Source: Rhodoferax sp.
Lineage (GTDB): Bacteria > Pseudomonadota > Gammaproteobacteria > Burkholderiales > Burkholderiaceae_C
Reading direction: 5' to 3'
Length of the DNA stretch: 5,894 bases
Assembly: GCA_016463455.1 (NCBI GenBank)
Contig: JAEMRG010000053.1
Span: forward strand, 4,603-10,496
This document shows positions 5,851 to 5,894 of the stretch, piece by piece. Positions within the stretch are counted from its first letter, which is position 1; each line of letters opens with the position of its first letter. The notes beneath the pieces were generated by a model. It made no database searches, had not been told where the DNA came from, and saw only the letters and a program-made list of their open reading frames with translations. The position numbers and the translations under genes were made by a program.

Positions 5851-5894
5851 ATGAAGTTAGTTACCGCCATCATCAAACCCTTCAAGCTCGATGA
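5851..5894 (+). CDS. glnK: PII nitrogen-regulatory protein, GlnK type (start only)
   Basis: Fourteen full codons are visible: MKLVTAIIKPFKLD. This is the conserved first strand and turn of PII signal proteins; MKLV rather than MKKI or MKQI at the start favours GlnK over GlnB. PII trimers sense 2-oxoglutarate, ATP/ADP and (through uridylylation at Tyr51, outside this window) glutamine, and GlnK blocks the ammonium channel AmtB. The ATG at 5851 has GAGGTG about 7-12 bp upstream (5840-5845). The sigma-54 promoter and NtrC site in front support the GlnK assignment, since glnK-amtB is typically NtrC-controlled; amtB would be expected just downstream but is outside the window. Confidence 0.9.
   Translation, partial: MKLVTAIIKPFKLD

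Overview
The window comes from a GC-rich chromosome. The proteins look betaproteobacterial, most likely Burkholderiales and probably Comamonadaceae or a close relative. This rests on the feel of the RapZ, HrcA, ComM and GlnK sequences and on the gene order, not on a search. All complete reading frames look intact, and I see no mobile element, CRISPR array, tRNA or rRNA.

Left block (1-2975, minus strand): nadK, recN and rapZ form a tight operon transcribed leftwards. nadK and recN are 3 bp apart. recN and rapZ overlap by 8 bp, and rapZ runs off the left edge. The products are NAD kinase (NADP supply), the SMC-like repair ATPase RecN, and the RNA-binding adapter RapZ.

Centre (2976-4014): only 28 bp separate nadK from the divergent heat-shock repressor gene hrcA. 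In this gap each gene has a -10-like hexamer placed exactly 6 bp before its ATG, in mirror symmetry, and neither gene has a Shine-Dalgarno sequence. This suggests two mutually exclusive promoters that may make leaderless mRNAs. hrcA stands apart from grpE/dnaK, and no CIRCE operator was seen.

Right block (4015-5894): comM (yifB family, a helicase of natural transformation) lies convergent to hrcA and is transcribed leftwards. Upstream of it, a 254 bp intergenic region leads to the start of a PII gene of the GlnK type, read rightwards and cut by the window edge. This region is the richest in regulatory sequence. It holds a sigma-54 -24/-12 promoter pointing at glnK and a perfect 17 bp NtrC-type palindrome about 125 bp upstream of the predicted start. 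Directly beside the NtrC site is a CTGT-N8-ACAG dyad that fits the LexA SOS box and lies over the likely comM start. Nitrogen control of glnK is the expected arrangement. The possible SOS control of comM next to it is the most interesting lead here.

No wholly new gene system is evident. The novelty is in the two compact divergent control regions.
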